Below are positions 11,975 to 23,779 of a stretch of DNA of 64,000 nucleotides, piece after piece. The first letter of the stretch is position 1. The number at the start of each line of letters is the position of its first letter. Under the pieces are notes generated by a model. The model was not told where the DNA came from. It saw nothing but the letters and a program-made list of their open reading frames with translations, and did no database searches. The stretch lies in NCBI GenBank assembly GCA_019914995.1, contig CM034136.1:7389787-7453786 (forward strand). Reading direction: 5' to 3'. This DNA is from Acanthochlamys bracteata. Its lineage: Eukaryota; Streptophyta; Magnoliopsida; Pandanales; Velloziaceae. A program made the position numbers and the translations under genes.

Positions 11975-14638
11975 ATGGCGGTGTTCGACCGCCGTGTTCA
12001 TTCTCTTCTTCTCTTCTCCTACGTGTTTCTTTTCCTGATCCGAAGACCTTTTGCTTTAACTTTTTCCAACCAGACGGAGCTCGCTGGATTTGAATCGGAG
12101 CTATCGATGCTTCAGCACCAGCTCCGCGGCGTTGTTCGTGTGGTCGACAACTGTTCCTTCTCTGTTGAAAAGTTCGATATGCTCGCTGGTTCTTCCAATG
12201 TTTCATGGTGGGGTGCCGCCGGTGATAACCTTCGTAATCTCTCTGTTGGTAGACGGATTTCTTCATTTTATCTTAATCGCACATTCTCTAACGCTTCATT
12301 TACTGTTAAGCTTCTTCCTGGAATCTCTTTCGATCAGTTCTCAGTGATTTCTGTTTGGGATCCGGCGTCATTTTCCGATTTCGGTCACCTTGCTCTTCCA
12401 CCAGCCAACGATTCAGCTGATTTCAAGTCTCGCCATCACGAGCCGACAATGTTCGATAACTGTGTGGCTCTCTCGCCGAAATACAGACTTCGGTGGACTC
12501 TCTATAACGATACAATCGAAGTTGGATTGGAAGCCGCCGTGGGGTCTCAGTACTACATGGCGTTCGGTTGGGCTGACCCGAAATCGGTTTCTGATTCGCC
12601 TTCCATGCTCCGGGCTGATGTTGCGGTCACTGGATTTACGGAAGAGTTGATTCCGTTTGCTGATGACTACTATATTACTCAGTACAGTGAGTGCTTGCTT
12701 AACAAAGAGGGGATAGTGGAAGGAGTTTGCCCTGATACTATTTATGAGGGTTTAGATGGGCTGGTGAATAATACTAGACTGGTTTATGCTCACCGGAGGG
12801 ATGGGGTTTCCTTTGTTCGGTATCGCCGGCCATTGGTGACAGAAGATGAGAAGTATGATGTCCATGTAGAGAAGGGAGCAAACATGACTGTGATTTGGGC
12901 CTTAGGGTTGATAAGGCCGCCTGACACTTTGCGGCCATATTACCTTCCTCAGAACCATGGTGGACCGCGACTTGAGAAGTATGGGTATTTGACATTTAAT
13001 GTGTCAGCAAACATGAACAATTGTCTTGGGTCGCTGGATGCAGAGGACAAGGAGGACCAGGATCTGATTATTGTCGATGGGAAGACACTGCTTACTGTGA
13101 CGTCTGGCCCTGCCATTCGTTATCCAAATCCGCCCAACCCGTCAAAGGTGCTGTATATCAATAAGAAGGAAGCTCCTTTGGTGCGGGTCGAGAGGGGAGT
13201 TCAGGTGCCTTTTTCAATCCAAGCGGGACATGATGTTGCACTCTACATTACCTCTGATTCCATTGGAGGCAATGCGACTGTAAGAAATGCATCAGAGGTG
13301 ATCTATTTTGGAGGACAAGATGCAGAGGGAGTGCCTGCTAGTCCGACAGAATTGACCTGGTTGCCAGACAGGAATACACCTGATATAGTCTTCTATCATT
13401 CGATCTATGAATCAAAGATGGGATGGAAGATCCAGGTGGTCGATGGTGGTCTCTCGGATATGTATAATAACAGTGTGTTGTTGGATGATCAGCAGGTCAC
13501 CTTCTTCTGGACCTTGTCCAAGGATTCAATATCAGTTGCTGCCAGAGGCGAGAAGAAAAGTGGGTACCTTGCAATTGGACTTGGAAGCGGTATGATTAAC
13601 AGCTATGCTTATGTGGGTTGGATAGACAGCAGTGGGAAGGGCCATGTAAGTACTTACTGGATTGATGGAAAGAATGCAATGAATTTGCACAGAACTTCTG
13701 AGAACCTTACTTATGTCCGGTGCAAGTCAGAGAACGGCATCATAACATTTGAGTTTACTCGTCCTTTATCACCTTCATGTAGTGGGAGAATAGAGTGCAA
13801 GAATATTATTGATCTGACTACTCCCTTGAAGGTTATTTGGGCAATGGGTGCCAAATGGTCAGAAAATCACTTGACAGACAGGAATATGCACTCTGTTACA
13901 AGTAGTAGGCCCGTCCGTGTGCTGTTGATGCGAGGTTCAGCAGAGGCTGAGCAGGATCTCCGTCCTGTTCTTGCTGTTCATGGGTTTATGATGTTTGTTG
14001 CTTGGGGTGTTTTGCTACCTGGAGGGATCATGGCTGCTAGGTATTTGAAGCATGTTAAAGGTGAAGGGTGGTTTCAGCTGCATGTTTGTTTGCAGTATTC
14101 AGGGTTAGCCATAGTCTTTTTTGGTGTGGTATTTGCTGCTGCAGAGCTTAAGGGGTTTTACATCACTTCTGTGCACGTTAAGTTTGGTGTTACTGCTATA
14201 CTCTTGGGATGTCTACAGCCAATTAACGCGTACTTTAGACCCAAAAAGCCTGCAAGTGGTGAGGTTGCTTCTACAAAGAGAATCATTTGGGAGTACTTCC
14301 ATATTATTACTGGAAGGTGCACAATTCTAGTTGGGATAGCTGCACTTTTCAGTGGCATGAAACATTTAGGGCATAGGTATGACAGTGAGAATGTTGATGG
14401 GCTCACTTGGGCATTGATATTATGGATTTTGGCTGGAACCTTGTTGGTTATGTACTTGGAATACTTGGAGGTGAAGCAAAGGAGAACTAGTAGGAATTCT
14501 TTCAGAGGCAATTGGGTTTTAGGAAACGGTGATGAAGACGACTCTGCTGATCTTCTGCAGCCTAGTCGACTGCCTGCTGAACCAGAGCGTCATTCTTCTA
14601 CAAGAATGGAAGTGCAGCTGGAACCTTTGAGTAGATAG
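11975..14638 (+). CDS. DM13, DOMON and cytochrome b561 domain protein, 887 aa, intronless
   Basis: Likely a trans-membrane electron-transfer protein: an extracellular haem- or ligand-binding DOMON part joined to a six-helix cytochrome b561 core that passes ascorbate-derived electrons across a membrane. A signal peptide occupies about residues 1-28. A DM13-like region (CSFSVEKFDMLAG...WWGA) and DOMON units (YYMAFGWAD and YLAIGLGSGM regions) follow. From about residue 655 there are helices with the b561 histidines in AVHGFM, FQLHVCLQ, SVHVKFG and EYFHIITGR. The acidic C-terminal tail faces the cytosol by prediction. The layout and length match the Arabidopsis At5g54830-type protein. The frame is one exon. 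The neighbouring chorismate mutase on the same strand is probably independent. Confidence 0.93.
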   Translation: MAVFDRRVHSLLLFSYVFLFLIRRPFALTFSNQTELAGFESELSMLQHQLRGVVRVVDNCSFSVEKFDMLAGSSNVSWWGAAGDNLRNLSVGRRISSFYLNRTFSNASFTVKLLPGISFDQFSVISVWDPASFSDFGHLALPPANDSADFKSRHHEPTMFDNCVALSPKYRLRWTLYNDTIEVGLEAAVGSQYYMAFGWADPKSVSDSPSMLRADVAVTGFTEELIPFADDYYITQYSECLLNKEGIVEGVCPDTIYEGLDGLVNNTRLVYAHRRDGVSFVRYRRPLVTEDEKYDVHVEKGANMTVIWALGLIRPPDTLRPYYLPQNHGGPRLEKYGYLTFNVSANMNNCLGSLDAEDKEDQDLIIVDGKTLLTVTSGPAIRYPNPPNPSKVLYINKKEAPLVRVERGVQVPFSIQAGHDVALYITSDSIGGNATVRNASEVIYFGGQDAEGVPASPTELTWLPDRNTPDIVFYHSIYESKMGWKIQVVDGGLSDMYNNSVLLDDQQVTFFWTLSKDSISVAARGEKKSGYLAIGLGSGMINSYAYVGWIDSSGKGHVSTYWIDGKNAMNLHRTSENLTYVRCKSENGIITFEFTRPLSPSCSGRIECKNIIDLTTPLKVIWAMGAKWSENHLTDRNMHSVTSSRPVRVLLMRGSAEAEQDLRPVLAVHGFMMFVAWGVLLPGGIMAARYLKHVKGEGWFQLHVCLQYSGLAIVFFGVVFAAAELKGFYITSVHVKFGVTAILLGCLQPINAYFRPKKPASGEVASTKRIIWEYFHIITGRCTILVGIAALFSGMKHLGHRYDSENVDGLTWALILWILAGTLLVMYLEYLEVKQRRTSRNSFRGNWVLGNGDEDDSADLLQPSRLPAEPERHSSTRMEVQLEPLSR

Positions 14639-15535
14639 GATACAGTCGGTCCTCTTAGCACTTTATGAAACTCACCACATGTTGATTTTAGTTTTTCCAG
14701 CGATACAAGAAGTCTGGATCCATGGTGATGTGAGCTGATTAAGACGGTGACTACTTGATAATGACAGGACAGTTGCATTGTGCATTGAGTTTTAGCGAGC
14801 AGAGGATTCAGTTGTCACAATTCCCTCAATTCTGCTTGTCCGAATGTGTATACAATTTTGGTAGAGAAACTTATTTGCATTGGAAATGGTTGGCTCCGAG
14901 TGTCCTGACCGAGCCCATATTCATCTACTTGGTTTTGTTCTATTCAATGTTCATATAGCGTCATGATGTAGAGAATATCTAATCGATGCAATTCATTATA
15001 GTGCAGTACTGAAATTTCCTTCAAGTTTAGCATCTCAGTAATACTGGAAACTGAAATTTCCTCAGTGATGAAGGAACTGCATATGCAGTTGTGAGCTGGG
15101 TTTTCTGACGTAGTTGCAGAAGATTGCGACGTCATTTTTTTCTTCGACAGGAAGTGTATAAAAAGAAGTATTCGTTGCCATGGCAAGATTCTGAATTGAA
15201 TTTTAGTTGCTGGTTTTATAAGATTTGTTATCTATTTTTTGAGAGCTTTTGAGGTTACCATAGGTGATTTCTATATGAATATAACTAATTTCTTACGGTT
15301 GATAGCTTCTGGAGGCACAAATGGATAATATATTGGTACGAGTTTCCGATAGAACTAATTTTCTTCAATGATGATATTGGCTTTTCAAGAAAATGGTTTA
15401 TAATGGTCCAATATTATTGGTTTTGATGCTGATGCGTATTGCCATCTTTGTCTAACCATATTGGTTGATGCCTGAACATCTATAGATAAGAGCTCCCTTA
15501 CAGTCTATGATGGAACGAATCGGTGTTCTGATATA
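14639..15535 (+). other. 3' flank of the DOMON/b561 gene
   Basis: Unique sequence between the stop codon and the first X repeat. Its proximal part is likely 3' UTR. No further gene was recognised. Confidence 0.45.
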
Positions 15536-16340
15536 GTTTGCATCAAATGTTAGTTTTTTGGTAGGTAATATGTTTTTGCTAGATCTGGTAAAATCTGATA
15601 TTTCCTACAATACATATCATTGTTCTACAGTACATCTTCTGATATTTTAGTTTGGAATCACGGTTGGTTTCTAATTTAACGACTTTGCAAAAAACTTTGT
15701 TGTCCTTTTGCTTCTGTGAAATGTTCTTGATAACTCTGAATCAGAGTTCCATAACTCCTGTGCAAGTTCAACACCTAGTTCAGCTTCACTGCCTAAAAGT
15801 GGTCAGGATTTCATAACTCTTGTGCAGGCAGTTTTGGACATCGGCCTTGTCAACGATGGCTACAGGCGGTAAGGTAGAATTACGGAAGAAAAACTAGTGA
15901 AGGTAAATCCTCACCCCAGGTATGTCTCTTTTTTGAACTGTGACTCTTAAATTATGCTACATACTTTCTTTACATTTTTTTTTGGTCTTTTACGTACTTC
16001 TCATAAGTATCCAATAAGCAACGTGAAAAGACCGCTTAAGATACTTTAGAAGTATTCTTTATTTTAAAATGACTCTCAATTCTCAACTGAAACGTTCCCT
16101 ATGGCTGTTAGATGTTTTGAATGAACTTACCAAATTTATCAGTTCCTATAAAAAATGCAGATACTTTAGATTCATAGCTAATAGTTTATACATGAAAACT
16201 TTTAGCAATGCTGTACGCTATTTGTTATGACGTTATCCAGTGTTGGGTGGGCCGGTCCAGACCGGACCGTATGGACCAGCTTAGGCCCAGTAAAGGGTGT
16301 GGTGTTTATATTAAAGGAACCCAGCAGAAACCAATCTCAC
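15536..16340 (+). repeat. X repeat, copy 1 (805 bp)
   Basis: First of five copies of an about 800 bp segment starting gtttgcatcaaatgttag and ending accaatctcac. On its left it joins unique sequence (gttctgatata) with no LTR between; on its right it joins the truncated Copia LTR L1. Near its end are GGGCCGGTCCAGACCGGACC, an imperfect palindrome, and AGGCCCA. It also contains a short open stretch ending in VNDGYRR and a stop at about 15870. Confidence 0.95.
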
Positions 16341-16495
16341 ACCACTTCTGCGTCAACTACATGCTCTTTATATAGAGCAGAACAAAAACAAACTTAAGCA
16401 AAAGATTAGGATCTTAACAATCAGTTAGAGATTTGGTAAACTTTTTCAAAAGATTGAATCTCCTAAATACTAGATCTACTTAGAAATGTTCAACA
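16341..16495 (-). repeat. Copia 3' LTR, truncated to 155 bp (L1)
   Basis: Read on minus it begins TGTTGAACATTTC and is preceded by the polypurine tract AAGGGAGGGAT (about 16496-16508), the expected 3' LTR arrangement. It matches 23625-23779 of the complete 5' LTR but lacks the last 64 bp, being cut at CTCAC where X1 ends. It contains the TATA-like CTATATAAAGAGC. Confidence 0.85.
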
Positions 16496-16550
16496 ATCCC
16501 TCCCTTAAACTGAAAGTTTAAAAGAAACATTAGTTTGGCTGCAACCTTCC

Positions 16551-17477
16551 TCACGTTGGACTTTCCAGAGAGCAAACTTCAAGTAGTTTTCTAAGCTTCT
16601 GAAATGTGCTTAATTTGAAAGGTTTTGTAAAAATATCAGTAACTTGATCTTCACTACTGCAATAGATGAGATTGATAGTTTCGTCTTTTGAGAAATCACG
16701 TAAAAAATGATATTTTACATCAATATGCTTGCTTCTTCCATGTAGAATAGGATTTTTAGAGAGCTTTATTGCTGAATTGTTGTCACAGTAAATAGGAGTA
16801 GGCCCTTCTTGTTCGAAGTGAAGTTCTTTAAGAATTCTTCGCAACCAAATTGCTTGACAGGCACACGATGTTGTCGCTATGAACTCAGCTTCAGTAGTTG
16901 ATAGAGTTACAATTGGTTACTTCCTTGATGACCATGAAATTACTCCTGAACCCATCATAAAAACATAGCCGGCTGTGCTCTTTCTATCATCAATGTCTCC
17001 AGCATAATCACTGTCTGTAAAGCCAAATAATTCTAATTTTTCACCCTTTTTGTAAACTAATCCATAACTGGTAGTACCTTTCAAATACCTCAAAATTCTT
17101 TTTGCAGCTAAGAGATGAATGTTTTTTGGAGACTCCATATACCTACTAATGAGACTTACAGCATGCATTATATCGGGTCTTGTTGCAGTCAAATACATCA
17201 AGCTTCCCATAATTTGCTTGTAAATAGTGCTGTCAACGTTTTTTCCTTCTGGATCTCTAGTAAGCTTCATACCCATTTCAGTAGGAGTGCAAACAGAATT
17301 ACAATCCTTCATTTGAAATCTGTCTAAAATTTCTTCCACATATCTTTTTTGAGAAAAACTATCAGCAGAAGATTGCACCACTTCTATACCAAGAAAGTAA
17401 TGTATCAATTCAAGGTCTGACATATCAAATTCAACCATCATGGACTTTTTGAAAATTTCAAGCATGGCCTTATCATT
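16551..17477 (-). pseudogene. Copia reverse transcriptase end and RNase H, with stop
   Basis: Continuation of the polyprotein downstream (on minus) of the hAT insertion. It starts at NDKAMLEIFKK, directly after the YVDD region left on the other side. It includes HYFLGIEV, the RNase H motifs FTDSDYAGD and DDRKSTAGYVF, then STTEAEF and the terminal VTDIFTKP. A TAA stop at about 16917 lies after SWSSRK where a glutamine codon is usual. With the insertion this marks a dead copy. Confidence 0.9.
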
Positions 17478-17485
17478 TCCAGTAT

Positions 17486-20342
17486 CAGAGGTGCAAAAAC
17501 AGGCGGGCCGGACAAGAAAGCCGGGCCGAGCTGGCACGGCCCGGGTATGGAATTTTAGATCCGGCCCGGCCCGGCAGCCCGTTATATATATTTATTTTTT
17601 AAATAATAAATTTAAATAATATTTAAAAATATTATTAAATATAAAAAATTGAAAATAACCTTAAAAATTATTACTAAATATAAAAAGCTTAAAAAATAAC
17701 TTTAAAAATTATTATTAAATATAAAAAAATTATTACAATTTGTAATATGTATATAATTATACATTTGAACTTGTACTTGGAATATTTTTATTTAAAAATA
17801 ATTCAGAAAATTGTTCAATCAGGTCTTCATTGTGAGTTGTATGCTGCATTCGTTTGACTGCAAGTTTCCAATCTTTCAAACAAGTTAACACTTCAACCAT
17901 CTCACTAGTAAGTTGTGTTCTGCGTTCTTCAATTATCCTTCCAGCTGTACTAAATGCCGATTCTGAAGACACCGTTGAAACATGAATAGTCAAATATCAC
18001 GTGCTAGTTGAGAAAGTACTGGATATCTTGTTGAATGTGTCTTCCACCAGTTCAAAATATTAAAATTTTTTGGGTTTTCATCGTCTTCTACAATGACAGT
18101 ATCACCTTCAAAATATTTGTTCAAGTCTGAAGAAGATTACATGCTGCTTGAAGTTGAAGATGGTGTTGAACTTGAGCCAGGCTTGATGGAGATCAAAGAC
18201 CAATTGATCGTTTTTTTCTTCTTACTTTGATGAGTTTGTGCAGGTGCCGCTTGTTGTTGTTGATTTCGTAAATTACCAAACCTAACTTCATAAAGATCAT
18301 AAACTTCATACAGCTTATTACGAGCATTAGTTATTTGCAATTGAATATCGGAAATATCTAAATATATACAAATATATGTAAGAGTATTAGTAAAATATAC
18401 AAATTTAAATCTAGGATCTAACATAAATGCAAAACAATATAAAAGAGGAATATCAGACCAATATTTTTTTAATTTTTTAGTCATTATTGTAACTATAGGT
18501 CCAAGTAATTCATCTTTTATATGCGAATATAGCATAGTAGCTATATTAAGAATTGAATGTAAAACTAATGGAGAAGTAGGATAGTAAACACCAGATAATA
18601 AAACAGTAGCATAATAAAAAGTTTCTAAAAATTCTACAAGTTTTTCAGCAATAATCCAATGAGTTTCAGTAAATATATTGTTACCCATTCTTATATTATA
18701 ATAAATCATAAGTACATTTTTATAATCTAAAGTACTTTTCAACATTAGATAAGTAGAATTCCATCTTACTGGCATATCAAGGTTGAACTTTCGGGGCTTT
18801 AGATGTTCTGCTATGCAATATCTTAAATTCAGCTAAACGTTGATTTGAACTAGTAATTCAAGAAATAGCAACGCGAATATCATTAATCTGATCACTTACT
18901 AGCTGCATACCTGATTGTACGATTAAGTTGATAATATGGGAAGCACAACGTTGATGTAGTAAAATTCCTCCTATGTATGAGCTTAGCTCCATCTCAAGAA
19001 ATTGAATTGCTTTGGTATTTGCTGAAGCATTATCTAGGGTGATGGAGACAATGCGGTTGCTTATACCCCATTCTTTAACTACATTTATAATGCGCTCAGA
19101 AATATTTTTAGCATCATGTGTGGAATCAATAAGTCTAAGACCAATAATTTTTTTTTGCATAATCCACTGTGAATCTAAATAATGAGCAACAACACTTAAA
19201 TAATCTTGTTTAGCTCTACCACTCCAAATATCAGATGTTAACGCAATAAAAAAATTTAAAAAAGTTAATTCAGATTTTAATATAGTGCGCATTTTATTGT
19301 AATAAATAATAATATCACTTCTAATAGTTGTTCTACTAACTTTTTGAAATTATGGACAATATGCTCTTTTAATATGTTCTTCATAAAAAGATGACTCACC
19401 AAAACTAATAGGTAAATCCATAGCACAAATCATACGCGCAAGAGATTCCCTAGCTACATTAGAATCATAAGACCAAGTACTTACCGAACCATTCGTGTTG
19501 AATTGAAGTTGAGTTTGTGAAGGTTCCTTTCCGATTTGTTTTTTGGAAGCACATTTTTTACAATGTGCTAGTAAATATCGGGTACCTGCACTAGGATTAG
19601 CAGTTAAAAGTTTATTGCAAAATTTACATTTCGCCATTTTTAATTGAGTACCATCACTTAGCACTGTATATTCAGCAGTGAAATAGTTCCAAGCTTCAGA
19701 AGTTGGGACTTTTGAACGTTTTGTTGTTGTCGATGTCGATCCTGAAGCCGAACTATTTCCAACACTTGGAATTGAAGGAATTTCGTTATATCTTTGATGA
19801 AAACTTCTTCTTGGAAGAATATCATCTCCTTTCTCTATACGGGCAACATCTATTTCCTCCAAATTTTGATCGTCCATGCCATAGTCATCCAAATTAATGG
19901 CATGAAAATTTGGATCCATTTGAAATAACAACTAAAATTTTGATAATTAAAGAAATATGAATTTAAAAAATAAAGCAAGAAATAATTTTTTTTATATTTT
20001 GTGTAAAATTGAGTAGAATGAAAATGAGATTTGAGAGAAATGTGTGAAAAATGAATGAGAATATGATGTATTTATAGGTGAAAAGTTGAATTTAAAAAAA
20101 AAAAATAACGTTGGTGGCAGCCAACGGTAACAACCGTTGGCTGGCTGTACAACGGTCATGCTGACGTCAGCATGACAGAAAATAATTTTAGTTTTTGACC
20201 TGGTCAACGGTCAACATTGACCAGGTCAAAGTCAATGTTGACCGATCAACAGAACAGTGCCGGGCGGGCGGGCCCGGTCCTGTTACTGTTCACCGGGCCG
20301 GGCTAGCCGGCCCGTTTGGCCCGGCCCATATTTGCATCTCTA
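17486..20342 (-). mobile_element. hAT (Ac-like) DNA transposon, 2857 bp, nested in Copia
   Basis: The ends are CAGAGGTGCAAA and, at the other side, TTTGCATCTCTA, imperfect 12 bp inverted repeats of the hAT type (YARNG termini). The 8 bp target duplication TCCAGTAT is present on both sides (17478-17485 and 20343-20350). Sub-terminal regions carry many GGGCCGGGC-type boxes, as in Ac-like elements. Transposase fragments are read on minus. Insertion into the Copia reverse transcriptase gene shows that the hAT is the younger element. Confidence 0.95.
17757..19931 (-). pseudogene. hAT transposase (RICESLEEPER-like), disrupted
   Basis: Three fragments in order on minus. 19931-19350: N-terminal part with a BED zinc finger (SEAWNYFTAEY, CKFCNKLL, then HCKKC). 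19292-18858 with 18775-18137: catalytic region with TSDIWSGRAKQDYLSVVAHY, TLDNASANTKAI, and VRWNSTYLML. 17993-17757: the hAT C-terminal dimerisation block, SESAFSTAGRIIEERRTQL. In-frame stops after RAYCP (about 19350) and near 18858, plus frame changes between fragments, break the gene. The element would need transposase from elsewhere to move. Confidence 0.9.
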
Positions 20343-20350
20343 TCCAGTAT

Positions 20351-22251
20351 AAATCAAATCATCGACGTATAGACAAACTATGAGCATTTTTCCTCCATCT
20401 CCAAATTTTGTAAAAAATGTATGTTCATAAGGGCATTTTTGAAATCCCTCTTTTGAAAAATAAGCATCTATACGACTATACCAAACTCTTGGGGCTTATT
20501 TTAGTCCATAAAGTGCCTTTTTCAATTTATACACTTTATGCTCATTTCCTAATTTCACATAACCAGGAGGTTGATCGATAAATACCTGTTCTTGTAGATC
20601 ACCATGCAAAAATGCTGACTTCACATCCAACTGAAAAATAGGCCATGAGTTTTGAGCTACCAATGCTATCACCATTCTGATTGTATCATGTCTTGCAACA
20701 GGAGCAAAAACTTCTTTATAGTCAACACCAAACTTTCGCTTATAGCCTTTAGCTACTAGACGTGCCTTGTAATTTTCAACCTCGCCATTTTCCTTAAAAT
20801 TTGTCTTGTACACCCATTTGACACCGATTGTTTTGTGTCATATTGGAAGATCAATCAGCTCCCAAGTGTTGTTCTTTTCAATGGCTGCAATTTCATCATC
20901 CATAGCTTTTCTCCATTTTGATTCTTTGACAGCATCTTCAAAGATTGTAGGATCACAATCTGAAAATAAAGCAAAATAGGTAAGTGGATCATCAGATTGA
21001 TCAACCCGATTTACCCTCAATCATCATCCATGCGAGGTCTTCTTTCGACACGTTGTTCTCGCCCATCGTTAGCTTGAGTAATCGTTGTTGAACATTCTCC
21101 ACCGGGCCGTGTCTCTCATCTTCATTATCTCCATCAAAATCAGTAGGAATTTGTTGTTTAACAGCATCGTTGCTCCATGACCAGAAGCTTTCTTCATCAA
21201 AAACAACATCGCGGCTGGTAACAATTTTCGTAGTGTTAGGATTATATAGCTTATAAGCTTTTGATTGATCACTAACACCAAGAAAGATGCATTTTTCTCC
21301 CTTGTCATCTAGCTTTTGTCTCTTATGATCTGGAATACGATCATAGGCAATACATCCAAAAATTTTGAAATGATCTACACTTGGTCTTCGTCCGCTCCAT
21401 GCTTCCTCAGGTGTTATATTTTGAACAGCAAATGTAGGACTTTTGTTTAAATTATAAATGCTCCAATTGACTGCCTCGGGCCAGAAACTTTTTGGAACAC
21501 CACTTCCTGTCAAAAGACTTCTTACCTTGTTCAGAATTGTGCGATTTTTTCTCTCACACACACCGTTTTGTTGAGGAGTATAAGCTCTTGTGAGTTGTCT
21601 TTTGATGCCATGTGTCTCACAAAAATTTGAAAATTGATGTGAGTTGTACTCTCCACCACGATCAGTGCGTAATACTTGTATTGAGCTGCCAGCTTCTTTC
21701 TCAACAAGTATTTTATAACTTTTGAAAGCTATAAAAGCTTCAGATTTCTCCTGTAGAAAATAAACCCATGTTTTTCTACTATAATCATCAACAAAGGTAA
21801 TGAAATACCTTTTACCTCCATTCGAAGTTGGGTTTATTGGCCCGCAAATATCAGAATGCACAAGTTCCAACACTTTCTTTGCTCTCCATGATTTTTCTTT
21901 TGGAAAAGGGTCACGATGTTGTTTGCTAACAATACATTCTTCACAAATATCTGAAGGATAATTAAATTTCGGAAGACCTGTCACCATATTTTTCTGTTGT
22001 AAAGTCTTCAAACCACCAAAGCTAAGGTGACCATAGCGAAAATGCCATAGCCATGCCAAATCTTTCAACTTTGTTGAGAAGCAAGAATGAGTAGTATTAT
22101 GGAGATGAAGTGGAAATAATCGATTTGCCGTCATATTGACTTGAGCAATTAAGCTCAACTTTGCATCTCGAATTTGACATACTCCATCTTTGATAGAGAT
22201 TTCATATCCCTTTTCTTGCAACTGTCCCACGCTTAGTAAGTTAGTCTTCAA
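20351..22251 (-). pseudogene. Copia integrase and reverse transcriptase N-part, broken
   Basis: The integrase part (22251-21001) has the zinc-binding HH-CC region (HFRYGHLSF ... CEEC), then catalytic D, D and E in HSDICGP, RTDRGGEY and TPQQNGVCERKNRT. The reverse transcriptase begins at about 21020 (WRKAMDDEIAAIEKNNTWEL) and continues with the FQLDVKSAFLHG block. There are stops at about 20835 and 20495. The YVDD active-site region ends at LIYTG next to the hAT insertion. No intact polyprotein remains. Confidence 0.92.
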
Positions 22252-23438
22252 ATCTGGAACAAAAAGGACATTAAAAATAGTTTGAGTAGAATTTTCTTTA
22301 GTTTGGATGGTTTTCTTCCTCTTCCCATCACAGAGATTTTAGAATTGTCCCCAAACTTCACATCGTCGCGGAAAGATTCATCTAATGTAGAGAATGCAGA
22401 CTTATCTCTACACATGTGGTTGCTGCAACCTGTGTCTAAATACCACAAATTCTTGTTGGTTTCTTCTTTTGCCTGATAAACCATCAATAAAGATATTTCT
22501 TCTTCCTTCTCTGCAAAATTTGATTTTTCACCATGCCCTTTAGATAAGTTAGTCCAACATTCTGATTTATAATGACCATACCTATGGCATCTGTAGCATT
22601 CAACATTAGACATGTCTGCTGACTTTGGTCTAGTAGAGTGGTGGCCTCCTTGTCCTCTTCCTCTTCTTTGAAAATCATGAGAATGATTATCTTGCTGTTG
22701 GTATTGCTTACGATCTCCATTTTGTCTGCCTCCTCTACCTTCTCTGCTTCTTCCTCTTCCTCTTTCTCTATTTGTTGGCGAAGAACGATCCTCTGCTGAG
22801 ACCTTCAATGCTTGCTCCTCTTTCTCTTGCTGATTAATTTTCTGCTCATGTATCATCAAAGAACTTTGTAATTCGTCAAGTGAAAGTTCATCTATATTTT
22901 TAGATTCTTCTATAGCACAGACAATAAAATTAAATTTTGGTGTCATATATCGAAGAATCTTCTCAATAATAGTTACGTCCTCTGTTTTGTCACCATGGAT
23001 CCGCATTTTGTTGACGATTGCCATCGTTCGAGAGAAATAATCTGTTACGGATTCTCCCGATTTCATCTGAAGCAATTCAAACTCCGAACGAAATGCTTGA
23101 AGCTGTTGCCTCCTTGCCCTTACTGATCCTTGATACTTCTTCTTCATGAAATCCCAAATATCTTTGGATGTATCTTTGCAAAGAATTGTCTCCAAGATTG
23201 ATCTATCAATGGCCTGGAACAAATAATTTTTAGCCCTGAGATCCTTCAACTTTAGTGCATCTAATTCTGCTTGCTGTGCATCGGTCGATTGAACTCCATG
23301 GGCTGGTTCTGCTACTCCAGAAATGAGAACAGCCCAATATTCTTTGGATCTAAGAAAATTTTCTATTAACTTGCTCCAATGGTCATAGTGACCATTAAAG
23401 CGAGGAATCGCAGGTTGCACGAAATTGTCGGAAGCCAT
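22248..23438 (-). pseudogene. Copia gag and protease, frameshifted from integrase
   Basis: Starts at the MASDNF methionine. It contains the gag core (FNGHYDHWSKLIENFLRSKE, then WDFMKKKYQGS), a CCHC zinc knuckle (CYRCHRYGHYKSEC) and the aspartic protease motif LDTGCSNHM. After VMGRGRK the frame shifts relative to the integrase ORF, with only a four-base overlap. Copia gag-pol is usually one frame, so this looks like a disabling frameshift. Confidence 0.9.
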
Positions 23439-23560
23439 AATTACTTGCTGCTGCAATGTCACAAAGTAGGAGGTATACTTGTTGCTGCAATACTATGTTA
23501 ACACTCAAATGTAAGTGGCTCACTCACTCTCCTCACTCCTTAACCTATCTCTGATACCAC

Positions 23561-23779
23561 TGTAATGAATTTAATGGTGCAACACATAGAAAAAAACAGA
23601 GAAACAAAGAAATGTATTGCTCACACCACTTCTGCGTCAACTACATGCTCTTTATATAGAGTAGAACAAAAACAAACTTAAGCAAAAGATTAGGATCCTA
23701 ACAATCAGCTAGAGATTTGGTAAACCTTTTCAAAAGATTGAATCTCCTAAAGACTAGATCTACTTAGAAATGTTCAACA
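23561..23779 (-). repeat. Copia 5' LTR, complete, 219 bp
   Basis: Bounded by TG...CA on both strands (plus strand tgtaatg ... gttcaaca). Read on minus, it ends one base before the primer-binding site TGGTATCAGAG. It contains a TATA-like CTATATAAAG. It is the only full-length LTR in the block; L1 to L4 all lack its last 64 bp (23561-23624). Confidence 0.88.

Larger units (their letters stand above)
16496..23560 (-). mobile_element. Ty1/Copia retrotransposon internal region, defective, with nested hAT
   Basis: On minus the order is primer-binding site, gag, protease, integrase, reverse transcriptase, RNase H, polypurine tract: the Copia order. The primer-binding site TGGTATCAGAGATAGG (about 23544-23559) matches the 3' end of initiator tRNA-Met, standard for Copia. 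Coding parts are broken by frameshifts and stops, and the reverse transcriptase is split by the hAT element at 17486-20342. The element cannot be autonomous now. Without the hAT insertion the internal region is about 4.2 kb, a normal Copia size. Confidence 0.93.

Noticed and set aside
16496-23779. Could the Copia element still be active?
   Set aside because: Rejected: in-frame stops, a gag-pol frameshift, a 2.9 kb hAT insertion and a truncated 3' LTR rule out autonomy.
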